This document shows positions 8,658 to 17,089 of a DNA stretch of 64,000 bases, piece after piece. The notes below the pieces were generated by a model, which made no database searches, was not told the origin of the DNA, and worked only from the letters and a program-made list of their open reading frames with translations. Every line of letters begins with the position of its first letter. The stretch's first letter is position 1. The DNA is from JAFIEN01 sp051859505 (GTDB taxonomy: Bacteria > Pseudomonadota > Alphaproteobacteria > Rhodobacterales > Rhodobacteraceae). The stretch is from the NCBI GenBank assembly GCA_051859505.1, contig JBHYFN010000001.1, positions 62,001 to 126,000 on the forward strand. Direction: 5' to 3'. A program made the translations under genes and the position numbers.

Positions 8658-9488
8658 ATGGCACAGCTCAGCTTCGAGAGAAAATACCGCGTCCGTGGCG
8701 GGACGCTGGTCGGCGGGGATCTGTTCGACTTCTGGGTGGGGCCTTTTTACGTGGGCTTCTTCGGGGTCACGACATTCTTTTTCGCCGTCCTTGGGACGAT
8801 CCTGATCTTCTACGGCGCAAGCCAGGGCCCGACCTGGAACCCGTGGCTGATCTCGATCGAACCGCCGCCGCTTGAATACGGCCTTGGTGCCGCTCCGCTG
8901 ATGCAAGGCGGGCTGTGGCAGATCATCACCATCTGCGCCATCGGCGCCTTCGTCAGCTGGATGATGCGCGAGGTCGAGATCTGCCGGAAGCTGGGGATCG
9001 GATACCACGTTCCCTTTGCCTTCGGCGTTGCGATCCTGGCCTATATCACCCTCGTGGTGATCCGTCCGGTGCTGCTGGGCGCCTGGGGGCATGCCTTCCC
9101 CTACGGCATCTGGAGCCACCTCGACTGGGTCAACAACGTGGGCTACGCCTACGGCAACTTCCACTACAACCCGGCCCATATGATCGCGATCTCGTTCTTC
9201 TTCGCGAACGCGTTTGCGCTTGCGTTGCATGGCTCGCTCGTCCTGTCGGCGGTCAATCCGCCCAAGGGGCAAGAGATCAAGTCGCCCGATCACGAGGATA
9301 CCTATTTCCGCGATCTGATCGGCTATTCGATCGGGCCGCTCGGCATCCACCGCCTGGGCCTCTTCCTCGCCCTGAACGCCGGCCTCTGGAGCGCGATCTG
9401 TATCGTGATCTCGGGGACGATCTGGTTCGAGGAATGGATCATCTGGTGGGATTGGTACGCCGATCTGCCCTGGTGGGCTGACCTGTAA
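8658..9488 (+). CDS. pufL: PufL, reaction centre L subunit
   Basis: A 276-residue membrane protein with five helices. Counting the initiator Met, bacteriochlorophyll ligands H154 and H174, iron ligands H191 and H231, and the QB-pocket E213 and S224 are all present ([31 protein letters not shown]). The C-terminus ends WWADL, shorter than the R. sphaeroides tail. The stop is 14 nt before pufM, which is cotranscribed. Confidence 0.98.
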   Translation: MAQLSFERKYRVRGGTLVGGDLFDFWVGPFYVGFFGVTTFFFAVLGTILIFYGASQGPTWNPWLISIEPPPLEYGLGAAPLMQGGLWQIITICAIGAFVSWMMREVEICRKLGIGYHVPFAFGVAILAYITLVVIRPVLLGAWGHAFPYGIWSHLDWVNNVGYAYGNFHYNPAHMIAISFFFANAFALALHGSLVLSAVNPPKGQEIKSPDHEDTYFRDLIGYSIGPLGIHRLGLFLALNAGLWSAICIVISGTIWFEEWIIWWDWYADLPWWADL

Positions 9489-9502
9489 GGAGCATGGGGA
9501 CA

Positions 9503-10432
9503 ATGGCTGAATATCAGAATATCTTTACCCAGGTTCAGGTGCAGGGTCCCCCCGAGATGGGGATGGACAACAGCAACAACCTGGCCGAGGGCCGGTACGG
9601 AAAGCCCGGCTTCTCGACACTCTTCGGCATCTTCGGCAATGCGCAGCTTGGGCCGCTTTACCTTGGGCCCTTCGGCGTGGTGTCGCTTGCCACCGGGTTC
9701 CTGTGGTTCTTCATCGTGGGCATGTCCTTCTGGGCACAGGTGGACTATTCGCCCGCGGTGTTCATGCGCGATCTCTTCTGGCTCGCGCTGGAACCGCCGG
9801 GGCCGCAATACGGTCTGGGCTTTGCTCCGCTGGATGACGGGGGATGGTGGCTGATCGCCTCGTTCTTCCTGTTGATCTCGGTGATCAGCTGGTGGATCCG
9901 CACCTATCTGCGGGCCGAGGAACTGGGCATGGGCAAGCATGTCGCCTGGGCCTTTGCCTCTGCGATCTGGCTGTTCCTTGTGCTGGGCCTCTTCCGCCCG
10001 ATCCTGATGGGATCGTGGTCCGAGGCGGTGCCTTACGGCATCTTCCCGCATCTCGACTGGACCAACCTCTTCTCGATCACCTACGGCAACCTGTTCTACA
10101 ATCCGTTCCACGCCCTCTCGATCGTGTTCCTTTATGGCTCGGCCCTGCTGTTCGCCATGCACGGGGCGACGATCCTCGCCGTCAGCCGCTTCGGCGGCGA
10201 GCGCGAGATCGAGCAGATCGTGGACCGGGGCACGGCATCCGAACGCGCCGCCCTGTTCTGGCGCTGGACGATGGGCTTCAACGCCACGATGGAGGGCATT
10301 CATCGCTGGGCCTGGTGGTTCGCAGTGCTGACGACGCTTACGGGCGGGATCGGCATCCTTCTGACGGGCACGGTTGTGGATAACTGGTACGTATGGGCCC
10401 AGGACCACGGCTATGCGCCGCCGTCGAACTGA
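9503..10432 (+). CDS. pufM: PufM, reaction centre M subunit
   Basis: A 309-residue reaction-centre subunit. Ligands H183 and H203 (bacteriochlorophylls), H220 and H267 with E235 (iron) are in place (FPHLDW, NPFHAL, AMHGAT, GEREIE, GIHRW). ATG 9503 is chosen because the product then begins AEYQNIF as in Rhodobacter; an in-frame ATG at 9494 would add three residues. It has no fused cytochrome and no pufC follows. pufX begins 11 nt downstream. Confidence 0.98.
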   Translation: MAEYQNIFTQVQVQGPPEMGMDNSNNLAEGRYGKPGFSTLFGIFGNAQLGPLYLGPFGVVSLATGFLWFFIVGMSFWAQVDYSPAVFMRDLFWLALEPPGPQYGLGFAPLDDGGWWLIASFFLLISVISWWIRTYLRAEELGMGKHVAWAFASAIWLFLVLGLFRPILMGSWSEAVPYGIFPHLDWTNLFSITYGNLFYNPFHALSIVFLYGSALLFAMHGATILAVSRFGGEREIEQIVDRGTASERAALFWRWTMGFNATMEGIHRWAWWFAVLTTLTGGIGILLTGTVVDNWYVWAQDHGYAPPSN

Positions 10433-10443
10433 GGAGTGAACCG

Positions 10444-10863
10444 ATGAGCAACAACGACTCCATGCTGAACCTGAGCCGGAAGAGCCGCCTGTCGGCAGAA
10501 GTCACCTTCCTCATGCTCAAGGGTGCAGGTTACGCGGCAGCTGCCTTCGTCGGCATCTGGATCGTGATCGCGGTGATGGGCTGGTTCGGGGATCGGGTTC
10601 TGCCCGAAGAAAGCCGCACCACGCCCGATCCGCAGTCGCAGGCCTTCCGCGACTTCGCCGAAAGGGCGCGCGCCCAGCCGGAGGCCGTCGAAGAGGCGGC
10701 TGCGGTCGAAGAGGCCGCACCCGCCGCGATGGAAGAGGCTGCCGCCGACGAGGCTGCACCGGCGGATGATGCGGTGGCTGACGAGGCTGTGGCTGACGAT
10801 GCCGCAGAAGCCGATGCCGCCGCCGCAGCAGCGGACGATGGCGAAGAAGCCGCCGACGAATGA
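10444..10863 (+). CDS. pufX: PufX with a long acidic C-terminal tail
   Basis: A 139-residue protein in the pufX position. Residues 1-65 look like PufX: a polar N-terminus, LMLKGAGYAAAAFVGIW (23-39) with glycine-rich helix packing, and a LPEESRTTPDP segment (53-63) that matches the LP...PAP end of known PufX. Known PufX proteins have about 80 residues. Here residues 81-139 add a low-complexity tail of Ala, Glu and Asp, with 22 acidic and no basic residues in 59. The PufX C-terminus faces the periplasm, so the tail should lie near the cytochrome c2 docking side. Whether it is processed off is unknown. Confidence 0.85.
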   Translation: MSNNDSMLNLSRKSRLSAEVTFLMLKGAGYAAAAFVGIWIVIAVMGWFGDRVLPEESRTTPDPQSQAFRDFAERARAQPEAVEEAAAVEEAAPAAMEEAAADEAAPADDAVADEAVADDAAEADAAAAAADDGEEAADE

Positions 10864-11024
10864 GAGATCGGGGGCGGGCAGGTCTTTGCCCGTCCGCCCC
10901 CGCGCCAGATCGGATCAGTCCTCCCGGAACGATCCGATACCGGGGCCTTGGCCCCAGTTCCCTTCCTGTTGGCTACAGGAGACTGGCGTCACGAAGGGCT
11001 ACCACCCGGCGTGACGCCTTTTTT
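10864..11024 (+). ncRNA. Hairpin-rich puf 3' UTR, candidate 3'-derived sRNA
   Basis: Four consecutive stems follow pufX: 10870-10901 (GGGGGCGG/CCGCCCCC), 10942-10955 (GGGGCC/GGCCCC), 10964-10980 (TCCTGT/ACAGGA) and the terminator 10985-11018. An unpaired TCCTCCC (10919-10925) could pair with Shine-Dalgarno sequences. R. sphaeroides makes the sRNA PcrX from the puf 3' UTR, so an analogous RNA is plausible. The sequence could equally be a leader of dxs. This is inference from structure and position. Confidence 0.4.
10985..11024 (+). terminator. Rho-independent terminator between pufX and dxs
   Basis: GGCGTCACG and CGTGACGCC form a perfect 9-bp stem with a 16-nt loop, directly followed by six T. 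It ends 20 nt before the dxs ATG, so read-through from puf into dxs would be limited or regulated. Confidence 0.85.
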
Positions 11025-11043
11025 GTCCGAGGAGGATCATAGC

Positions 11044-12966
11044 ATGTCCGACCGCCCCGCAACACCGCTTCTTGATCGTGTGAAGGTTCCGGCCGATCTG
11101 CGATCCCTTTCGGATGCCGCGCTGGCCCAACTGGCCGATGAATTGCGGGCCGAAACCGTCTCGGCGGTCAGTGTCACGGGCGGGCATCTGGGATCCTCGC
11201 TGGGCGTGGTCGAACTGACCGTGGCGCTTCATGCCGTCTTCGACACCCCGCGTGACAAGCTGATCTGGGACGTGGGCCACCAGTGCTATCCCCACAAGAT
11301 CCTCACGGGGCGCCGCGACCGGATCCGCACGCTTCGGCAGGAGGGCGGGCTTTCCGGTTTCACCAAGCGCGCCGAGAGCGACTACGATCCCTTCGGCGCG
11401 GCGCATAGCTCGACCTCGATCTCGGCGGCGCTGGGTTTCACCATGGGGCGCGATCTGGGAATGGACACGGGCGACGCCATCGCGGTGATCGGCGACGGCT
11501 CGATCAGCGCGGGCATGGCCTATGAGGCGATGAACAACGCGGGCCATGAAGGGCGGCGGATGTTCGTCATCCTGAACGACAACGAAATGTCCATCGCCCC
11601 GCCCGTGGGGGCGATGTCGAAATACATCTCGGGCCTTTACGGGTCCGAGCCCTTTGGTGCCGTGCAGAAGCTGGCCCAGGGCTTCGAGGCCGCCTTGCCC
11701 GGCCCGATCCGCGACCATGCGCGGCGCGCGCGGCAGCTTGTCACCTCGCTGCCCGGGCGGCAGGGGACATTGTTCGAGGAGCTGGGCTTTGGCTATATCG
11801 GCCCGATCGACGGGCATGACATGGGCCAGCTTCTGGCTGTCCTGCGCGCGGCGCGGGTGCGGGCTACGGGGCCGGTCCTGATCCATGTCTGCACCGTCAA
11901 GGGCAAGGGCTATGCCCCGGCCGAGAAAAGCGACGACAAGTATCACGGCGTGGCCAAGTTCAACGTGGCGACCGGCGAACAGGTCAAGTCGCGCCCCAAT
12001 GCGCCGGCCTATACCAAGGTCTTTGGCCAGACCCTGACGGAAGAGGCCGCCCGCGATCCCCGCATCGTGGGGGTGACGGCGGCGATGCCCTCGGGCACCG
12101 GCCTCGACATCATGCAGAAGCGCTTTCCGGGGCGGGTCTTCGACGTGGGCATCGCCGAGCAGCATGCCGTGACCTTCGCCGCCGGGATGGCGGCGAGCGG
12201 GCTCAAGCCCTTCTGCGCGATCTATTCCAGTTTCCTGCAGCGCGGCTATGATCAGGTCGTGCATGACGTGGCGCTGCAATCGCTGCCGGTACGCTTTGCC
12301 ATCGACCGGGCCGGGCTTGTGGGGGCGGACGGTCCCACCCATTGCGGAGCCTTCGACATCGGCTTCATGGCGGGCCTGCCCAACATGACCGTCATGGCCG
12401 CCGCCGACGAGGCCGAACTGGTCCACATGGTCGCCACCGCCGCCGCCTTCGACGACGGGCCCATCGCCTTCCGCTATCCGCGCGGCGAGGGGGAGGGTCT
12501 GCCGCTGCCTGAACGCGGCACGGTGCTCGAGATCGGCAAGGGCCGCGTGATCGAGGAGGGCACGGACGTGGCGCTTCTGTCCTTCGGGGCGCATCTGGGC
12601 GAATGCCTGCGGGCCGCGCGGCTGATGGCCGAGCGGGGGGTCAGCGTGACCGTGGCCGACGCGCGCTTTGCCAAGCCGCTGGACCGCGCGCTGATCCGTC
12701 AGCTCTGGCGGCATCACAGGGCGCTGGTGACGGTGGAGCAGGGTGCCGTGGGCGGCTTTGGCGCGATGGTGCTGCATGATCTGGCGCAGGAGGGGCTGCT
12801 GGACGGAAGCGCGCAGATCCGCACGATGACCCTGCCGGATCGCTTCATCGACCAGGCCAGCCCGGATGCGATGTATGCCGATGCGGGCCTGTCGGCGGTG
12901 GATATCGCCGCGACCGCGCTGCAGGCGGCGGGGGTGGCGCCAGAGCGGGCCGGGCTGCGGGTCTGA
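11044..12966 (+). CDS. dxs: Dxs, 1-deoxy-D-xylulose-5-phosphate synthase
   Basis: A 640-residue thiamine-diphosphate enzyme that condenses pyruvate and glyceraldehyde 3-phosphate, the first step of the MEP isoprenoid pathway feeding GGPP and thus carotenoids and bacteriochlorophyll. Seen: [14 protein letters not shown] (46-59), the ThDP motif GDGSISAG (150-157) with EAMNNAG after it, and the transketolase pyrimidine domain with [20 protein letters not shown] precedes ATG 11044. The position just after pufX is as in Rhodobacter. An upstream terminator suggests partly separate control. Confidence 0.97.
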   Translation: MSDRPATPLLDRVKVPADLRSLSDAALAQLADELRAETVSAVSVTGGHLGSSLGVVELTVALHAVFDTPRDKLIWDVGHQCYPHKILTGRRDRIRTLRQEGGLSGFTKRAESDYDPFGAAHSSTSISAALGFTMGRDLGMDTGDAIAVIGDGSISAGMAYEAMNNAGHEGRRMFVILNDNEMSIAPPVGAMSKYISGLYGSEPFGAVQKLAQGFEAALPGPIRDHARRARQLVTSLPGRQGTLFEELGFGYIGPIDGHDMGQLLAVLRAARVRATGPVLIHVCTVKGKGYAPAEKSDDKYHGVAKFNVATGEQVKSRPNAPAYTKVFGQTLTEEAARDPRIVGVTAAMPSGTGLDIMQKRFPGRVFDVGIAEQHAVTFAAGMAASGLKPFCAIYSSFLQRGYDQVVHDVALQSLPVRFAIDRAGLVGADGPTHCGAFDIGFMAGLPNMTVMAAADEAELVHMVATAAAFDDGPIAFRYPRGEGEGLPLPERGTVLEIGKGRVIEEGTDVALLSFGAHLGECLRAARLMAERGVSVTVADARFAKPLDRALIRQLWRHHRALVTVEQGAVGGFGAMVLHDLAQEGLLDGSAQIRTMTLPDRFIDQASPDAMYADAGLSAVDIAATALQAAGVAPERAGLRV

Positions 12967-12976
12967 CGGGGCGCGC

Positions 12977-12991
12977 GTGGGCTTCGCCCAC
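12977..12991. repeat. Short GTGGGC/GCCCAC hairpin after dxs
   Basis: GTGGGC, TTC, GCCCAC followed by CCTAC resembles a dispersed hairpin repeat common in many proteobacterial genomes. It lies in the 53-bp gap between the convergent dxs and SGNH hydrolase genes and may end transcription in both directions. Confidence 0.55.
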
Positions 12992-13019
12992 CCTACCGGA
13001 TGAACGGCAGGGGTGGCGA

Positions 13020-13661
13020 TCAGACCAGCGTCGAGACCGCCTCTGCCACTGCGGCCCCCAGCGTCAGATGTGCCTCGGGGGCATAGTGGATGCCGTCCTG
13101 CGGGCTGACCTCGATCACCTGCCCCGCATCGAGGAACCCGCAGCCCCGCGCCTTTGCCAGCGCCTCGTAAAGCGGCGGCAGCGCGAGGGAGACCGCGCGC
13201 GACCCGATGAACTCGCCCGCGATGGGGCCCTGTTCCAGAACGGGTGGCGGGCAGATCACCAGCACGCGGAACCCGCCGTGCCGGGTCTGCATCTCGTCGC
13301 CGAGCGCGATGTCCAGGAGACCCGCGATCCCCGCCGTCACCTTTTCGGGCGTGGGGGCGAAGCGGGTCTTGATGTCATTCGTGCCCAGCATCAGCGTCAT
13401 CACATCAATCGGCCCGTGGCTTTGCAGCGCAAGCCGCAGGCCCACCTGCCCGTTCATATGCGCCCCCATCACCGGATCGTCGAACTGCGCCGTGCGCCCC
13501 GGCAGCCCCTCCTCGACCAGATCCCACTCTGGCCCCAGCGCCCGTGCCGCCACCCGCGGCCAGCGCGTCGCGGCGTCGAAGCGTTCGTAAAGCCCCCGCG
13601 TCACGATGGGCGGGCTGCCGTGGGTGTTGCTGTCGCCGAAGCAGAGAAGCGTGCGGGTCAT
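13020..13661 (-). CDS. SGNH/GDSL-family hydrolase
   Basis: A 213-residue esterase/lipase-like protein. Catalytic blocks are FGDSNTHG (8-15, nucleophile Ser11), GTND (93-96) and DGIHY (189-193, Asp and His). No signal peptide is seen, so it should be cytoplasmic. The start ATG 13661 gives a protein beginning just before the first block; the longer frame upstream runs antisense into the next gene. Substrate is unknown; relatives act on acyl or aryl esters. It is convergent with dxs and divergent from the thioredoxin gene. Confidence 0.85.
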   Translation of the reverse strand: MTRTLLCFGDSNTHGSPPIVTRGLYERFDAATRWPRVAARALGPEWDLVEEGLPGRTAQFDDPVMGAHMNGQVGLRLALQSHGPIDVMTLMLGTNDIKTRFAPTPEKVTAGIAGLLDIALGDEMQTRHGGFRVLVICPPPVLEQGPIAGEFIGSRAVSLALPPLYEALAKARGCGFLDAGQVIEVSPQDGIHYAPEAHLTLGAAVAEAVSTLV

Positions 13662-13803
13662 CCTGGGGGCCCCTTTCCGGTTTTGCGCCACGCTAGGACG
13701 CCCCAGGCGGGCCGTAAAGCACCGATCCGGGGCGGAATGCCTCTTGGCCTTGGCGGCACCCGCGCACATATACAGGCCAGAACCGAGAACCGAGAGGCCC
13801 GCC

Positions 13804-14709
13804 ATGCTGGGAATGACCGAGACCGAAGCCAACGCAAGCCATATCAAGGACGGCACCGACGCCGAGTTCATGGCCGATGTCGTCGAACAGTCGAAGACCG
13901 TCCCCGTCATCGTGGATTTCTGGGCCACCTGGTGCGGCCCCTGCAAGACGCTTGGCCCCGCCCTCGAGGCGGCCGTGACCAAGGCCAAGGGCAAGGTGAA
14001 GCTGGTCAAGATCGACGTCGACAAGAACCCCGCCTTCGCGGGCCAGTTGCGGGTCCAGTCGATCCCCACGGTCTATGCCTTCTGGCAGGGTCAGCCGGTC
14101 GACGGGTTCCAGGGCGCCCTGCCGCCCAGCCAGGTGGATGAATTCGTGACCAAGACCGCCGCCCTGGGCGGTGAGGCGGATGGCGGTCTGGCCGAGGCGA
14201 TCGAGGCCGCGCAGCAGATGCTGGAGGAAGGCGCCATCGTCGATGCGGCCGAAACCTTCGCCGCGATCCTGCAGGAAGACGGAGAGAATGCCGCCGCCTA
14301 TGCCGGCCTTGTCACCGCCTATGTGATGATGGGCGAGCTGGATCAGGCCGAGGCGATCCTGAACGGCGCCCCCGCCGCCATCGCCACCACGCCCGAGCTC
14401 GAGGCCGCCCGCGCCCGTCTCGACCTGGCCCGGCAGGCCGCCAATGCCGGCCCCGTGGCCGAGCTTCTGGCCCGTGTCGAGGCCGATCCCGCCGATCATC
14501 AGGCGCGGTTCGATCTGGCCACGGCGCTGCATGCCAAGGGCGATGTGCAGGGTGCGGTCGATCACCTGCTGGAGCTGTTCCGCCGCGACCGGGAATGGAA
14601 CGACGGGGCGGCCAAGGCGCAGCTGTTCACCATCTTCGAGGCGCTGTCGCCCAAGGATCCGATCGCGCTTGCGGGGCGGCGCAAGCTGTCGTCGATGATC
14701 TTCGCCTGA
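13804..14709 (+). CDS. CnoX/YbbN-type thioredoxin-TPR co-chaperone
   Basis: A 301-residue protein with an N-terminal thioredoxin fold (about 20-115) carrying WCGPC (C44, C47) and a C-terminal region of TPR-like helices (about 130-300). This architecture is that of YbbN/CnoX, a holdase that passes clients to chaperonins and protects proteins from oxidation. Unlike E. coli YbbN, the complete CxxC is kept, so it may also act as a redox enzyme. ATG 13804 follows GAGAGG. It begins a small set with the LON-domain and Trm112 genes. Confidence 0.88.
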   Translation: MLGMTETEANASHIKDGTDAEFMADVVEQSKTVPVIVDFWATWCGPCKTLGPALEAAVTKAKGKVKLVKIDVDKNPAFAGQLRVQSIPTVYAFWQGQPVDGFQGALPPSQVDEFVTKTAALGGEADGGLAEAIEAAQQMLEEGAIVDAAETFAAILQEDGENAAAYAGLVTAYVMMGELDQAEAILNGAPAAIATTPELEAARARLDLARQAANAGPVAELLARVEADPADHQARFDLATALHAKGDVQGAVDHLLELFRRDREWNDGAAKAQLFTIFEALSPKDPIALAGRRKLSSMIFA

Positions 14710-14748
14710 CAGATTGCCGCAGCGCGCCGGCGGGCTAGGTCCACTGAC

Positions 14749-15390
14749 ATGATCCGAGCATCCGACCTTCCTGACGTGATCCCGGTGTTTCCGCTGCCCG
14801 GGGCGCTGCTTCTGCCGCGGGCGCGGCTGCCGCTGCATATCTTCGAGCCGCGCTACCTTGCGATGATCGAGGATGCGATGAAGACGCCGCAGCGCCTGAT
14901 CGGCATGATCCAGCCCTATGAGGCGCCGGGGGCCGAGAAGAAGCTGCACAGCATCGGCTGTGCCGGCCGGCTGACCGCCTTTTCCGAGACCGAGGACGGG
15001 CGCTACATGATCACCCTGTCCGGCATTTCGCGCTTTCGCGTGATCGAAGAGGTCGAGGGCTTCACCCCCTACCGGCGGTGCAACGTCACCTGGTCCGGGT
15101 TCGAGCGCGATCTTGGCGCGGTCGAAAGGGATCCCGGGCTTGACCGGGAAAGCTTCCTCGATCTGCTCGGGCGGTTCTTTCAGGCGCAGGGCCTGTCGAC
15201 CGACTGGGACTCGATCAAGGAGGCCGAGGATGAATTGCTGATCAATTCGCTGTCGATGCTCTGCCCGTTCCAGCCCGAAGACAAGCAGGCCCTGCTTGAG
15301 GCGCCTTCCCTTGATACACGGCGTGAAACCCTGGTAACGCTGATCGAGTTCGAATTGCGCGGCGGGTCCGCGGATGAGGTGCTGCAATGA
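14749..15390 (+). CDS. LON substrate-binding domain protein
   Basis: A 213-residue protein consisting only of the Lon N-terminal (LON/PUA-like) domain, with [25 protein letters not shown] (about 12-36, in segments) at its start. It lacks the Lon AAA and protease domains. Such free-standing proteins are widespread in alphaproteobacteria and may bind misfolded proteins; no firm function is known. The end overlaps the next gene by 4 nt (ATGA). Confidence 0.88.
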   Translation: MIRASDLPDVIPVFPLPGALLLPRARLPLHIFEPRYLAMIEDAMKTPQRLIGMIQPYEAPGAEKKLHSIGCAGRLTAFSETEDGRYMITLSGISRFRVIEEVEGFTPYRRCNVTWSGFERDLGAVERDPGLDRESFLDLLGRFFQAQGLSTDWDSIKEAEDELLINSLSMLCPFQPEDKQALLEAPSLDTRRETLVTLIEFELRGGSADEVLQ

Positions 15391-15602
15391 CGGAACTGCC
15401 CGAAATCACGGAAGCCGAAGGCCCGTCCGAGCCGACATTCGATCCCCGGATGCTCGAGGCGCTTGTCTGCCCCCAGACCCATGCCCCTCTGACCTATGAT
15501 GCCGAACGGCAGGAGCTGGTGTCGAAAGCGGCGCATCTGGCCTATCCGATCCGGGGCGGCATTCCCGTGATGCTGGCCGATGAGGCCCGCGAACTGGAGT
15601 AG
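15387..15602 (+). CDS. Trm112-family small protein
   Basis: A 71-residue protein of the Trm112/YcaR family. The core [16 protein letters not shown] and [15 protein letters not shown] is clear. Eukaryotic Trm112 activates methyltransferases; the bacterial role is uncertain. In this copy only one Cys of the usual zinc set is visible. It is translationally coupled to the LON-domain gene. Confidence 0.88.
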   Translation: MTELPEITEAEGPSEPTFDPRMLEALVCPQTHAPLTYDAERQELVSKAAHLAYPIRGGIPVMLADEARELE

Positions 15603-15709
15603 GCGCCGGGTCCGACCCGTCCGGCCGGATCCGTTGACCCTCGCGTCAGAGCCGGGCAAACCCGGCCCGGGCGCATGACCGATCCCGCGCCAGACCCAAG
15701 AGGACCGCC

Positions 15710-17077
15710 GTGCCCCCTCCTGCTGCGCCCGATCTTGCCGAGGCGGCCCGTGTCTGGGCGCGGATCGGCCTTCTGAGCTTTGGCGGCCCGGCGGGGCAGA
15801 TCGCGCTGATGCATCGCATCATCGTCGAAGAGCGGCGCTGGCTGGGCGAGCGCCGGTTCCTGCATGCGCTGAATTTCTGCATGCTCCTGCCGGGGCCCGA
15901 GGCGATGCAGCTGTCGGTCTATATCGGCTGGCTTCTGAACCGGACGCCCGGCGCGATCATCGCCGGGGTTCTGTTCCTGCTGCCCGGCGTGGTGGCTATC
16001 ATGGGGCTGAGCTGGGCCTATGCGGTCTATGGACAGGTCGGCCCGGTCGAGGCGCTGTTCTTCGGGCTGAAGGCTGCGGTTCTGGCGATCGTGGCGCAGG
16101 CGGTGCTTCGGATCGGCGGGCGGGTTCTGAACAGCGGCGCGCTGATCGGGCTGGCGGCGGCTTCTTTCGGGGCGATCTTCCTTTTCGGGGTGCCTTTCCC
16201 GGTCATCATTCTTGCCGCCGGTCTGATCGGATACGGGGCCGCCCGTTCCGGCCTTGCGGCCTTTGGCGGCGCCACAGGGCCCCACACCGCGGGCGCATCG
16301 CGGGACGATGCGCGTCAGACCGTGCTGGGGGACGATAGCCCGGCCCATGCGCAACCCGATCCGGGGCGGGCGATCCGGGTGTCCGTTGTCCTCTTGGGGC
16401 TTTGGCTGATCCCGGTGGCGCTGCTTTACGGGTTCCTCGGCCCCGAGAACGTCTTTTCGCGGATCGCGGGGTTCTTCAGCCTGCTGGCCGTCCTTTCCTT
16501 TGGCGGAGCCTATGCGGTTCTGGCCTGGGTGGCGCAGGAGGCGGTTCAGAATTTCGGTTGGCTCGCGCCGGGGGAAATGCTTGACGGGCTGGGGATGGCC
16601 GAAACCACGCCCGGGCCGCTGATCCTTGTGACCCAGTTCGTCGGCTTCATCGCGGCGTTCCGCGATCCGGGCCTTCTGCCCCCCGTTCTTGCCGGTGTGC
16701 TGGGAGGGCTGCTGACGGTCTGGGTGATGTTCCTGCCCAGTTTCCTCTGGATCCTGCTGGGCGGCCCCTACATCGAGCGGCTGCGGACGAACCGCCCCCT
16801 TGCCGGTGCCCTGTCGGCGGTCACGGCGGCGGTTGTCGGGGTCATCCTGAACCTTGCGCTCTGGTTCGCCTTCCACACCCTCTTTGCCGAGGTCCGGCGC
16901 GTCGAATTGCCCGGCGCCCGGTTCGACTGGCCGGTTCTGACGACGATAGACCCCTATGCAGCGGCGCTTTCACTGGGCGCGGTCGTAGCGGTCTTCGCCT
17001 TTCGCGCGGGCACGTTCACCGTGATTGCCGGCTGTGCCCTCGCGGGTCTTGCGCTGCATCTGGCCGGCGCGATCTGA
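15710..17077 (+). CDS. chrA: ChrA-type chromate/anion transporter
   Basis: A 455-residue membrane protein made of two homologous CHR domains, the long-chain form. Each half starts with the same signature (LLSFGGPAGQIALMHR near 18-33, and LSFGGAYAVLAWVAQE in the second half), followed by LPGPEAMQ / TTPGPLI segments. About ten membrane helices are expected. GTG 15710 follows AAGAGG. The family exports chromate by proton antiport, though many chromosomal members have unknown natural substrates. Convergent with the aldolase gene, 12 bp apart. Confidence 0.88.
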   Translation: MPPPAAPDLAEAARVWARIGLLSFGGPAGQIALMHRIIVEERRWLGERRFLHALNFCMLLPGPEAMQLSVYIGWLLNRTPGAIIAGVLFLLPGVVAIMGLSWAYAVYGQVGPVEALFFGLKAAVLAIVAQAVLRIGGRVLNSGALIGLAAASFGAIFLFGVPFPVIILAAGLIGYGAARSGLAAFGGATGPHTAGASRDDARQTVLGDDSPAHAQPDPGRAIRVSVVLLGLWLIPVALLYGFLGPENVFSRIAGFFSLLAVLSFGGAYAVLAWVAQEAVQNFGWLAPGEMLDGLGMAETTPGPLILVTQFVGFIAAFRDPGLLPPVLAGVLGGLLTVWVMFLPSFLWILLGGPYIERLRTNRPLAGALSAVTAAVVGVILNLALWFAFHTLFAEVRRVELPGARFDWPVLTTIDPYAAALSLGAVVAVFAFRAGTFTVIAGCALAGLALHLAGAI

Positions 17078-17089
17078 GGCGTTGCCGCC

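Noticed and set aside
10985..11024. Resemblance of the pufX-dxs terminator stem to a SAM/SAH-type riboswitch (GTCAC...GGCGTGAC)
   Set aside because: Only the short stem bases agree. The loop differs, a T-run follows directly, and dxs is not a methionine-cycle gene.
12977..12991. GTGGGC-TTC-GCCCAC as a specific regulatory site
   Set aside because: It looks like a common dispersed repeat found in many genomes, so no special role is claimed.
13662..14069. N-terminal extension of the SGNH hydrolase to 14069
   Set aside because: This part is antisense to the thioredoxin gene, and the hydrolase motif block begins right after ATG 13661.
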